Origin: JBAWAP01 sp049589355
GTDB taxonomy: Bacteria > Chloroflexota > Anaerolineae > VGOG01
Assembly: GCA_049589355.1 (NCBI GenBank)
Contig: JBAWAP010000388.1
Span: 1-24,902, forward strand
Length of the DNA: 24,902 nt
Direction of reading: 5' to 3'
This document shows, in pieces, positions 16,020 through 23,074 of this stretch. The first letter of the stretch is position 1. Each line of letters begins with the position of its first letter. Under the pieces are notes generated by a model that was not told the origin of the DNA, did no database searches, and was given only the letters and a program-made list of their open reading frames with translations. Position numbers and translations under genes: made by a program.

Positions 16020-16024
16020 AGAAC

Positions 16025-16354
16025 CTAAATGGATGGCCAAAGCTGTTGTATCGCCGCCCGCACTCGCGCCCAATCACTGGCCGTCAGCGTTCCCAACCTT
16101 CGCTCCACCAGACGCTTTTCCAGTGTCGCCACCTTGTGCACTCGAACAACCGATGGAAGCAGCAAGCCTGCCCGTCGCCATTCTACAAGCTCAATATTGA
16201 AAGGCCCCCGAGCTACCTGGCTGGTTACCCGAGCTACAACGATGTCCTCGTCTCCTGTGTCCAAAAGAACCAGTGCAGGACGCCGCTTCACGCTTGTCGC
16301 ATCAGCAAATGGGAAGGACAACAAAACTATCTCGCCTGAACGGTAGTCCTGCAT
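16025..16354 (-). CDS. PemK/MazF-family toxin
   Basis: This 109-residue protein has the family start SGEIVLLSFPFADATSVKRRPALVLL and the central VARVTSQ strand; members are ribosome-independent mRNA endoribonucleases neutralised by a small partner. The Arg-Arg-Pro and following hydrophobic strand are the clearest family marks. Length is normal. It starts 3 bases after the stop of the 72-residue gene upstream, which is its expected antitoxin. Which RNA sequence it cuts cannot be inferred. Confidence 0.85.
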   Translation of the reverse strand: MQDYRSGEIVLLSFPFADATSVKRRPALVLLDTGDEDIVVARVTSQVARGPFNIELVEWRRAGLLLPSVVRVHKVATLEKRLVERRLGTLTASDWARVRAAIQQLWPSI

Positions 16355-16357
16355 CGC

Positions 16358-16576
16358 TCAAATCCTGTCATAGATAGAGTCAGCTTCACTGTATCCGGCC
16401 AAGAATTGTTCTGCTGTCAAGCGAGACCACGCAGCTTGTTCCTCAGCATCTGTTGGCTCAGGGACCAGGATAATCACGCGAACCACTTGGTCACGAGGTA
16501 GTAGTTCTAATAGAGCATCCATTAGTTCAATTTCACCTTCTTTTGTTACTCTGATCGGGATTTCATAGGCCTTCAT
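16358..16576 (-). CDS. Antitoxin of the PemK/MazF pair
   Basis: This 72-residue acidic protein (MKAYEIPIRVTKEGEIELMD) precedes the PemK-like toxin by 3 bases. It resembles the short antitoxins of Cyanobacteria and Chloroflexota that carry a beta-strand start and an acidic, helix-forming C-terminus (LTAEQFLAGYSEADSIYDRI) for toxin binding. ATG 16576 has AGAGGAG nine bases upstream and overlaps the stop of the repeat-derived short ORF (ATGA). Antitoxins of this type usually repress their own operon. Confidence 0.75.
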   Translation of the reverse strand: MKAYEIPIRVTKEGEIELMDALLELLPRDQVVRVIILVPEPTDAEEQAAWSRLTAEQFLAGYSEADSIYDRI

Positions 16577-16704
16577 TTTGCTTTTCTCCTCTTGATCTGC
16601 GGAATCCGGCACATCTCTGCCAGCGTGTCCAAGTCCATGCGCTTCTCAACTTCGGTCACGATCCGCGTCCGTAAAACGTCAACTGGCGGTGCGTCAAGCT
16701 CAAC
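16573..16704 (-). repeat. Short-ORF repeat, copy fused to an antitoxin start
   Basis: Forty-three codons read VELDAPPVDVLRTRIVTEVE, KRMDLDTLAEMCRIPQ and end at the TGA overlapping the PemK antitoxin ATG. The first 30 codons match the intact ORF at 17026-17145 closely in both protein and DNA. No ATG opens this copy; a GTG farther upstream in frame (about 16749) is conceivable. Confidence 0.65.
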
Positions 16705-16756
16705 TGAATTCCGGTGTGTACTCGACCTGCACTGGTTCGGTTGGCTCACTCGGCAT
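16700..16756 (-). pseudogene. RelE-like toxin gene cut after 18 codons
   Basis: ATG 16756 overlaps the end of the antitoxin gene and gives MPSEPTEPVQVEYTPEFS, then stop. VEYTPEF is a usual N-terminus of RelE/ParE-type toxins, where residues such as RNLR and AKKY follow. Here the frame ends exactly where the short-ORF repeat (16704) begins, so the rest of the toxin has been replaced. Confidence 0.55.
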
Positions 16757-16964
16757 CAATGCCCTCCCACAGTTCAGACACCGGCCTTGTGTGGCCTGCC
16801 ATCGCCTCTTTCCAGCCTTGCCGGAAACTGGCCTCGGCAGGTTTTAGGGTGACACTTTCTCGGAACAGGCGGACAATCTCTAGCAGGATGGGCAGGTATT
16901 CTTCAGGCGTCTCTTTAATTTCACAGACCAGTTGCTCCGCGTAAGCCGGAACTTGCGTAGCCAT
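16746..16964 (-). CDS. Orphan antitoxin (RelE-pair type)
   Basis: This 72-residue protein reads ATQVPAYAEQLV, ETPEEYLPILLEIVRLFRES, then VSELWEGIDAE, the pattern of small antitoxins found just upstream of RelE-like toxins in Chloroflexota and Cyanobacteria. AAGGAG lies eight bases before ATG 16964; the longer frame begins at a GTG without its own signal. Its toxin, which should follow, is broken after 18 codons, so this may now act alone, as an anti-addiction protein or a repressor, or be decaying. Confidence 0.7.
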   Translation of the reverse strand: MATQVPAYAEQLVCEIKETPEEYLPILLEIVRLFRESVTLKPAEASFRQGWKEAMAGHTRPVSELWEGIDAE

Positions 16965-17025
16965 AATCACATCTCCTTACTAACAATACTCTCTTGAGGG
17001 TCCAGCCAGGGGGTGTAACAACCTA

Positions 17026-17145
17026 CTACCAGAGCGATACGTTGGCCCACCTTGCCAGCGCGTCTAAATCCATGCACTTCTCAACCTTGGCCACGATCCG
17101 CGTCCGTAAAACGTCAACCGGCAGTGCGTCAAGCTCAACGCTCAT
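17026..17145 (-). CDS. 39-residue repeated short ORF, intact copy
   Basis: ATG 17145 opens MSVELDALPVDVLRTRIVAK, then VEKCMDLDALARWANVSLW and TAG. Related DNA occurs at 16573-16704, 15955-16019 and 14231-14255. Upstream GGGGGG could bind the ribosome. It lies 30 bases after the SMC-like gene's stop and before the orphan antitoxin, to which it is joined by a leader with TGGACCCTC and AAGGAG. I recognise no family. It may be a leader peptide, a small protein, or the translated part of a mobile repeat; coding status is uncertain. Confidence 0.4.
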   Translation of the reverse strand: MSVELDALPVDVLRTRIVAKVEKCMDLDALARWANVSLW

Positions 17146-17175
17146 GCCCCCCGTGTTTGGCACTCTGCACCAAGA

Positions 17176-19923
17176 TCAGCCAACCAGAGATGCACCATTA
17201 TCTGTCCACGGACGCAGTTCGTGAATAGTGGGCGTCTCAAAAATGTCCACCAGCAATTCAAGCATTTGTGGATCCTCGGTCGCTACGATTACTTGGCGAG
17301 GTATGGTAGCCAGAGTCTGAGCCAGGCGCTCCTTGTGTTCCAGGTCCATGGACTGGGATGGGTCATCCAAGATGAGTGTCTCCAGTTTCTTGGATAAATG
17401 CTGGTTGACAGCTAAGAAGATCGCAATAGCCGCGCAGTTGGCCTGCGCAGTGGAGAAACGAGTTTGCACATAGGTCCCGTGCGAACGATCGTCAGTAAGT
17501 GCTTTGATCCAGTAATTATAGGTCCCTTTCTCTGTCAGTTCGGGTTCAATCTGGAGCTGACGGTAAGCAGGATGGGGATCGAGTTGCTGGTAGTAGCGAT
17601 GGATGTCGAGAGCATCTAGCATGCTCATCACGATTATCTGCTGATGGCGTTTGGTCGTTTCGGCGATGTCTTGCAAAGCGTTACGAAGGTCAGTCAGTCG
17701 CTGGATTCGGTAGCTGAGTCGTACTTTCTCCCCACTGACTGTCTGATAGCTGGACTCGAACTGACGGAGGTGCAGTTCGTCTTTCTGAATCTCATCAAGT
17801 TGTTTTGCGCGATCAAGCTGCCTAGCAATAGGCTGGAAATCGAGGGCCTGAATTTCGGCGATCTGTTTGCGCACAGCTTCGATTGCCCAGTCAAGAGCAC
17901 CGGCGACATCTTCGCTCGGCACATGTCCTAGCACCTGCTTGATCTCTTCCAGCACGGCGTCTAATCGCTGATGTAATATAACCTCATCCTCTTGAATTTG
18001 GTTGAGTTGCTTGGCTCTGTTAAGCTTATCAGCAATGGGCTGGATGTCGAGAGCTTGGACATCAGCGGCTTGCTTGTGGATAGTCTGGATCTCTTGCTCA
18101 AGAGCACCTGCCACATCCTCGCTTGGTGACCGTCCTAATGCTTCCTTGATCTCTCTTAGCACATCGCTCAATCGTCTGCGGTGCTCTGTGGCTAATTTGA
18201 TCCGCCCTTCAATCTGGGTGATCTCAGCTTGCACCGTGGTGAGTTCACCAGTCAGCTTCTCGCTTTCTTTCCTCTTCCCTTCAATCTGAGACTCGAGATC
18301 CTCAGGAAACTCCGTTAGGTCGGCCTCCAGTTTTTCGATCTGATTTTGCTTTTGTTCCAATTGTGCAGCTTGATTTTGCTTCTGGACAAGTGTGTCATAT
18401 AGCGTTTTGTACTCTTGTCGCATCTTTTCGACACCCGTAGGAGTCTCCTGACGCAGGATTTCCAACAGGGCCTGCAGGTCCTCAATTTGCTGCTTGCACA
18501 GAGGACAGTGCTTCGGCTGAGCCTGTTCGAGATATTCCTGACCAGTGGCCAGAATCTGGTTGTAAAGCGTGCCTTGCTTGCCAGCTGCTTCTAGGGTCTC
18601 CAGCTTTCTCTTCATCTCTTCGATGTCATTGTGGAGTCCCGGAAGTGCTCGGTCTTGGCGATGGAGTTCCGTCAATTCTCGCTCGGTCGCTTGACGCTGG
18701 TTGAGTTGCCGAGTCAGCGCCGGGATTTCTCGATTTAGCGTACCGATCCGAGCTTGGAGTCGAGTCCGTTGGCTCTCAAGCCCAGTAGGAACAGTGACAT
18801 CCTCTACGACCTCCTTGGATATTTGTTCGTAACGCTCTTTGAGAGTGCCAAGTTGTCCAGCCTTCTTCTCCAAACTGCCGCTGGTGGTCAATTGGACGCG
18901 AGGGACTGTCGCCAGACTACTTTCCAGGCTGTTAACTGTGACCTTGGGAACCGGCAGGCCCAATGTTTTGACTATAGGAGCCAGGTCCCGCTGAATCTCT
19001 TCCAAGAAGTTCGGGAGGTCAGCTGGGTCGCCATATTTGTCCTTCCGTTCATGAATCACCTGCCAACTAGTGACGGAGGCCTGTTCATAGCGCTCTTTGA
19101 GGATGCCAAACTGTCCAGCCCGGCTCTCCAAAGCGCTGGCGGTGTTGAGTTGGGCTTGACGGGCAGCGGCCAGCCGGCCTTCGATGCTAGCGAGCGTAGC
19201 TTCGGGAGCAGATAACTCCAGTTTCTCCGCTATAGGAACTAAGGCTTGGCAGATATCCTCCAACAGTTGCGGGAGTTCGGCAGGATCACCGTGTTTCTCT
19301 TTCCGCTTTTGAATCACCTCTCTGCTGATAACAGATGCCTGTGAGAGTTGTCGGTCGAGTCGCTCAATAGCTTCCTTGCTTACCTCAATTGCCTTTGCTG
19401 GCACTTTTGGGTCAACAACTTTAACCAAGGTCCGCAGAAGGTAAGTGCCGATCATTCGGTCAACTGTAGCGCTTCGCTTCTCAGGAGTAGTAGTGATGAA
19501 GTCGCGGATCGTTTCCTGGTGAAGGAAGACAGCAGCAAAGAATTCTTCAAAACTGAGGCCAATTAACTGTTCAACGGCCGCTTGCGGGTCGTCTGTCTCA
19601 AAAGCGATAGTAAGAGGATTCTTGCCTCGGCTAGTTGACTTTTCCTTGTTACGTGTACGAGTGATAGTGATGTCATCTGACAGAGTCAGCGTGACCTCAG
19701 CCCTAGCCTCGTCCAGAAAATCGTTTACCAGGGCATCCTCGCGAGTGAACACACCTCCGGTCAAACCGGCAAGCTTGCCATAGATGGTCCACGCAATGGC
19801 CTGCAGGATGTTTGACTTGCCGGAGCCGTTAGGCCCGTAGATGATCGTGCGGTGGTCAAGAGGGAAGTCCAAACACGAGCCAACACCGCGGAATCCAGAG
19901 ATAGACAAACGTTTGAGGTCCAT
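17176..19923 (-). CDS. Rad50/SMC-like ATPase with zinc hook and duplicated arms
   Basis: This 915-residue protein has an N-terminal ATPase lobe with Walker A GPNGSGKS (30-37) and Q-loop FLHQE (133-137). A long coiled coil follows, with a CPLC zinc hook at 473-476. The C-terminal lobe has Walker B LILDDPSQSMD (850-860). Rad50-type proteins dimerise on ATP and tether or open DNA for a nuclease. The signature motif is unusual (FSTAQ, 823-827, instead of LSGGE), and the residue after Walker B normally His is in VIVATEDP. Residues 195-280 and 281-366 are tandem repeats, as are 585-653 and 654-722, one pair in each arm. The start has GAGGAG seven bases upstream and follows the 59-residue gene by 3 bases. 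It ends the five-gene operon; it is not a normal SbcC. Confidence 0.88.
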   Translation of the reverse strand: MDLKRLSISGFRGVGSCLDFPLDHRTIIYGPNGSGKSNILQAIAWTIYGKLAGLTGGVFTREDALVNDFLDEARAEVTLTLSDDITITRTRNKEKSTSRGKNPLTIAFETDDPQAAVEQLIGLSFEEFFAAVFLHQETIRDFITTTPEKRSATVDRMIGTYLLRTLVKVVDPKVPAKAIEVSKEAIERLDRQLSQASVISREVIQKRKEKHGDPAELPQLLEDICQALVPIAEKLELSAPEATLASIEGRLAAARQAQLNTASALESRAGQFGILKERYEQASVTSWQVIHERKDKYGDPADLPNFLEEIQRDLAPIVKTLGLPVPKVTVNSLESSLATVPRVQLTTSGSLEKKAGQLGTLKERYEQISKEVVEDVTVPTGLESQRTRLQARIGTLNREIPALTRQLNQRQATERELTELHRQDRALPGLHNDIEEMKRKLETLEAAGKQGTLYNQILATGQEYLEQAQPKHCPLCKQQIEDLQALLEILRQETPTGVEKMRQEYKTLYDTLVQKQNQAAQLEQKQNQIEKLEADLTEFPEDLESQIEGKRKESEKLTGELTTVQAEITQIEGRIKLATEHRRRLSDVLREIKEALGRSPSEDVAGALEQEIQTIHKQAADVQALDIQPIADKLNRAKQLNQIQEDEVILHQRLDAVLEEIKQVLGHVPSEDVAGALDWAIEAVRKQIAEIQALDFQPIARQLDRAKQLDEIQKDELHLRQFESSYQTVSGEKVRLSYRIQRLTDLRNALQDIAETTKRHQQIIVMSMLDALDIHRYYQQLDPHPAYRQLQIEPELTEKGTYNYWIKALTDDRSHGTYVQTRFSTAQANCAAIAIFLAVNQHLSKKLETLILDDPSQSMDLEHKERLAQTLATIPRQVIVATEDPQMLELLVDIFETPTIHELRPWTDNGASLVG
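17758..18171 (-). repeat. In-gene tandem duplication, C-terminal arm (2 x 69 codons)
   Basis: Codons 585-653 (18171-17965) and 654-722 (17964-17758) align without gaps. Shared words include PSEDVAGAL, IQ/VQALD-QPIA, RAKQL and DE-LH/ILHQ. The copies differ at many residues, so the event is old enough to have diverged but is still obvious. Confidence 0.9.
18826..19341 (-). repeat. In-gene tandem duplication, N-terminal arm (2 x 86 codons)
   Basis: Codons 195-280 (19341-19084) and 281-366 (19083-18826) align without gaps: QASV at the start of both, then K-K/KYGDPA-LP, LAPI-K/EKL, and G-LKERYE at the end. Pro and Gly in GDPA suggest a break in the coiled coil in each copy. Confidence 0.9.
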
Positions 19924-19926
19924 GTT

Positions 19927-20106
19927 CTACTCCTCGCTTTCAGTGGGAGGCGGTGTCTCTGCCTCAATTTCTTCGATCCACTTCTTGATTCGATCCTTGA
20001 CGCCCCTCTCGCCCTGCTCTTCCAAGATACCAACAAGAGCCTTGAGGATGGGGCCATGTTTATCTGGATCAACGAGATTCATCTTGATCTGTTCGACAAT
20101 GGACAT
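19927..20106 (-). CDS. 59-residue acidic protein of the five-gene operon
   Basis: ATG 20106 overlaps the AAA+ gene's stop (TGATG) and reads MSIVEQIKMNLVDPDKHGPI, then a helix-like LKALVGILEEQGERGVKDRI, and ends in an acidic ETPPPTESEE. TAG is at 19927-19929, 3 bases before the SMC-like start. It is too short to be named but is clearly translated with its neighbours. By position it may bridge the AAA+ and SMC-like proteins, like the small kleisin-associated or middle components of other SMC systems; that is inference. Confidence 0.75.
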   Translation of the reverse strand: MSIVEQIKMNLVDPDKHGPILKALVGILEEQGERGVKDRIKKWIEEIEAETPPPTESEE

Positions 20107-21338
20107 CAGAATCCCTCCTTCAATATAACTTCATCGGCATGGACACGGCCAGTGATGTCTGCATGATGTTTGACAAGAAAATCTCCGTCAATAACCGAGT
20201 AACCCTCGTCGATCCCTTTTTCTATAGCATAGTTGAAGGCCTGAAGGCAGGCCCGTATATTACCTTTGAAAGTGCTGCATATCTCCTCAATGGCTCCAGT
20301 ACTGAAAGGATACAGGGCGTTCGGCGGGGGCAACTCAGGAAGGCGGAAGTGGTCCAGGTAGGTCTGGGCTAATTGACTTGCCTCCTCTTTGGTTAGGGGC
20401 CATACACTGACTACGTGACGTTGGTCGAGAGGAGCAATAGACCTGATGTCTCCGCCTTCGTCAGAGCTCAGAGTGTTGGTGGCACCAGGATGTAGAGTCA
20501 CTATCAGGGTAGCTTGCCCAATGGAGGCTTCAATCAAACGCCGCATCTCGGTGTTGAAGGTGATCAGTGACTTGCCTGACAACCCATGAACGATGTCTTC
20601 GAACTGGTCGAAGAAGATGTAGTGGAATTCATATCCCCCAAGTTTCAGAAGACGGTACACAGCAGCTAGCATGGTGATGTCGTCCCATTTATGCTTTCGT
20701 AGCACCCCTGGATAGGCATCCGGGAAAGTGCGTGGATCGGTCAGACACCTCTGGAAAAAGACATATGCCAATTCGAGAGGTAAGCCATCGCCGACCTGTC
20801 GATGAGCCCACGCGGCAAGGTCAGTGATGAGTTGATCGACGTTAAACACGTTGAAATACGAAAGAGAGACAACTCGCAAAGGCAGATGAGGGAAGGTTTC
20901 AGCAAAGCGCTCCGCGCCAACGGGTGTGATCTCGCCGCGTGGGTTCTCTTTCACGTAAGCAGCAAGTGCGTGTAGAACCGCAGACCACAAATACCCGTCT
21001 TGATGCCATCGGCTGATAAGACGAGCGGCGAAATCGGCTGGCTTGAGTTTCTTCTCCGATCGGACATAGATGCTAGTGACGCCCCCATGTTTCTGGAGCT
21101 GCCGCCACTGCTGAACGATGAGAGCGCTTTTGCCAACCCCGCGCACAAAATCCGAGTTCTCTATGTAGATCAACGGGGGGCGTCGCCTGATCTTGCTCTG
21201 AAACGACCGAATCTCTTCAGCCATGATATCGGGATTATAAATCCCGCCGTTGATTCGGTTGTCAGCGGAACTGGGATCGAGAATCGGTGTGACCGGAAAG
21301 GGATTGTCGCTCAGGTGATACTCTCTGTAAAAGCTCAT
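20106..21338 (-). CDS. AAA+ ATPase, ORC/ExeA-like
   Basis: This 410-residue ATPase begins with NPFPVTPILDPS, a start seen in ExeA/TniB-like and ORC-like ATPases. The P-loop is VRGVGKSALI (65-74), with the usual first Gly of the loop replaced (ENSDFVRGVGK). Walker B is YIFFDQFED (240-248), sensor 1 TLIVTLHPG (277-285), and a sensor-2-like KGNIRACLQAFNYA (358-371). Such ATPases load or remodel DNA-bound partners. The stop overlaps the next gene and its start overlaps the previous stop by ATGA (21335-21338), so all are made together. Its partner nuclease and SMC-like protein are encoded on either side. Whether the altered P-loop hydrolyses ATP is open. Confidence 0.85.
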   Translation of the reverse strand: MSFYREYHLSDNPFPVTPILDPSSADNRINGGIYNPDIMAEEIRSFQSKIRRRPPLIYIENSDFVRGVGKSALIVQQWRQLQKHGGVTSIYVRSEKKLKPADFAARLISRWHQDGYLWSAVLHALAAYVKENPRGEITPVGAERFAETFPHLPLRVVSLSYFNVFNVDQLITDLAAWAHRQVGDGLPLELAYVFFQRCLTDPRTFPDAYPGVLRKHKWDDITMLAAVYRLLKLGGYEFHYIFFDQFEDIVHGLSGKSLITFNTEMRRLIEASIGQATLIVTLHPGATNTLSSDEGGDIRSIAPLDQRHVVSVWPLTKEEASQLAQTYLDHFRLPELPPPNALYPFSTGAIEEICSTFKGNIRACLQAFNYAIEKGIDEGYSVIDGDFLVKHHADITGRVHADEVILKEGF

Positions 21339-22414
21339 GATGGACTTCTCCTGTCTATCTTCAAGTAGATGATAAAATTGCCTTGAAACGTCTTGGGGGG
21401 CAGGAACTTACCAAGGTGAGCCAAGTTGGCTGCATAGTTCAGTACCCCACCCGATGGATAGATATTTAGGCGTTGCGGTTCCCGAATGAGAGAAAGAAGA
21501 TGACGATCAAAAACCGGATCAGAGATGTGGAGAGCAGCACAAACCCGATTACGCAAATTCGGATATAAGACCGGGAACCGAGGCCGCATGCTGGAAAGGC
21601 CCAGATACTCCCGCCACAGGACTTGCTCGAAGTCTTCAGGAGAGACGTGATGGTCTCTGATGAACACCTGATCAGATTCCGTTTGAAGGATCAAGTACCC
21701 TTGCATTTTGAGTTCCATGTGCGCTTGAGCCTCGTAGAGATTGTTCCGTACGATTAACAAGTTCAGGTCTAGCGCCGTTTTGTGAAGGCATTGCTGAGCA
21801 AAAGTCTCCTGTTTAACAGAAAGCCCTATTAGGGAGATTATCTCGGTAAATGTCGCTACAGAAGCTACCGGGTAGACAATCTGGCGCTTTTCCTCAGTGG
21901 GGTACCAGTTGATGAGCCGCAATTGAGTAGCTAGGCCACGTATTGTTTCAAAGGTTAGGCGATCGAATTCCAAACCATAAAGAGGGCCGGCCTCTTGACG
22001 AAAGGTATCACCCCAGGCATAGAAGGGTAGATCCACTTGCTCAGCATCCCGCGCTGCCAGTACCACCTGTCTAAAACGGGGATAGGTTTGCCACATTCGC
22101 TCCAAGACGAAGAGGCGCCTTTGACCAGAATCAAGCACTTGCGCAGCATCGGACGTCAGGCGCTTGAAACGATCAATAAGTCCCAAATGCCTGGCTAGCT
22201 TTAGGCATTCCTGGACAGTACTGGTTCCCTTGCGCATTCGTGGCCGCTGTCTGCCAAGAGCTTTAGCCTTCTCGACCTCAAAGTAATGAATCTGCTGTTG
22301 GATGGCCTCCTGCGCTTGCTTCTCGTCGAACTCGTTATTCCTGTAGCTGTCAAGAAAAGCAACTAGATATTCCAGACGCTGTACACAGGGCACCCTTAAG
22401 TATGTACGGCTCAT
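21335..22414 (-). CDS. Unrecognised 359-residue protein of the five-gene operon
   Basis: I recognise no family. The protein starts MSRTYLRVPCVQRLEYLVAF and is soluble and mainly helical by composition. The middle (about 85-200) and C-terminal parts alternate short helices with strands as in winged helices (for example LKMQGYLILQTESDQVFI). The start at 22414 overlaps the nuclease stop in TGATG; a longer frame to 22459 lies inside the nuclease gene and lacks support. The stop overlaps the AAA+ start. A DNA-binding or adaptor role would fit its place between nuclease and ATPase, but is inference. Confidence 0.75.
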   Translation of the reverse strand: MSRTYLRVPCVQRLEYLVAFLDSYRNNEFDEKQAQEAIQQQIHYFEVEKAKALGRQRPRMRKGTSTVQECLKLARHLGLIDRFKRLTSDAAQVLDSGQRRLFVLERMWQTYPRFRQVVLAARDAEQVDLPFYAWGDTFRQEAGPLYGLEFDRLTFETIRGLATQLRLINWYPTEEKRQIVYPVASVATFTEIISLIGLSVKQETFAQQCLHKTALDLNLLIVRNNLYEAQAHMELKMQGYLILQTESDQVFIRDHHVSPEDFEQVLWREYLGLSSMRPRFPVLYPNLRNRVCAALHISDPVFDRHLLSLIREPQRLNIYPSGGVLNYAANLAHLGKFLPPKTFQGNFIIYLKIDRRSPS

Positions 22415-22992
22415 CAGTAGTACCCTTCCACAGTGAAACGTTTGTATGTATTCTGCCACTCAACAAGAAGATGGTTCGGCGCGGTTTCGCCTCGTAGACG
22501 TGTTTGAAGACTCGCAAGACGACGAGCGAGATCAGTGTTATCTTTCACCCGCTGAACCATATACTGGACCGGTGGGAGAGAAAAGCAGACAATCGAGATG
22601 CGATGAGCAATCGCATAACAGAAGACATTGTTGTTAACGTTCTCCGCAGTTGTCACAAAGATGCCACGGGGGGGCGTTCGATAATCTTTGAGTTTACCTA
22701 CGAAGGCGAACAAGTCGTCGATGCCAATCCTCTTGCGAAACTTGCACTCGATGGCTGTTAGCTCACTCTGTCGGACGACAATGTCGAATTGATGAGCAAG
22801 GCCAGAGCATGTGGCCTCGTAGAGAGTATATCGAGGCGGAAAGATGCGCAATGTCCCTTGTTGTTGGAGCGTTTGGTGAAGTTGCTGAACCATGAAGTCC
22901 TCGAACTTCTTCCCAGAACTGGGAATACCGGGAGGGAGTTCAAGAGCTTTGACATCTTTGAGGGCCTGAAACAGGACGATCTCAACCGTCAT
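22414..22992 (-). CDS. Mrr-like PD-(D/E)XK nuclease, first gene of the five-gene operon
   Basis: This 192-residue protein has the restriction-endonuclease-like core: Glu 31 in FEDFMVQQL, then GLAHQFDIVV with Asp 70, then AIECKF with Glu 82 and Lys 84, then a helix and strand RGIFVTTAENVN. These are the order and spacing of Mrr-like and Holliday-junction-resolvase-like PD-(D/E)XK enzymes that cut DNA with a metal ion. No separate DNA-reading domain is visible, so partners may target it. AAGGAG lies eight bases before ATG 22992. It follows the DUF2207-like gene by 82 bases with no clear terminator, and is coupled by TGATG to the next gene. Confidence 0.82.
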   Translation of the reverse strand: MTVEIVLFQALKDVKALELPPGIPSSGKKFEDFMVQQLHQTLQQQGTLRIFPPRYTLYEATCSGLAHQFDIVVRQSELTAIECKFRKRIGIDDLFAFVGKLKDYRTPPRGIFVTTAENVNNNVFCYAIAHRISIVCFSLPPVQYMVQRVKDNTDLARRLASLQTRLRGETAPNHLLVEWQNTYKRFTVEGYY

Positions 22993-23011
22993 TTGTGATG
23001 CTCCTTCAGAG

Positions 23012-23022
23012 GAGAACTTCTC
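23012..23022. promoter_or_regulatory. Small palindrome upstream of the nuclease gene
   Basis: GAGAACTTCTC is a perfect 5-base inverted repeat around one base, 20 bases before the operon's first ATG and next to its ribosome binding site. It could be an operator or a structure that limits translation. A site of this size can occur by chance. Confidence 0.2.
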
Positions 23023-23074
23023 AGACGTTTACACGCTCACCAGTGGTTCCCTGGATTTCACACGCTGACGCCAC

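Noticed and set aside
17176..22992. Known Wadjet (JetABCD) or standard SbcCD operon
   Set aside because: No Toprim subunit, MukE/MukF-like proteins or SbcD phosphoesterase is visible, and the ATPase has a zinc hook with duplicated arms. Lamassu-like relation remains possible and needs profile searches.
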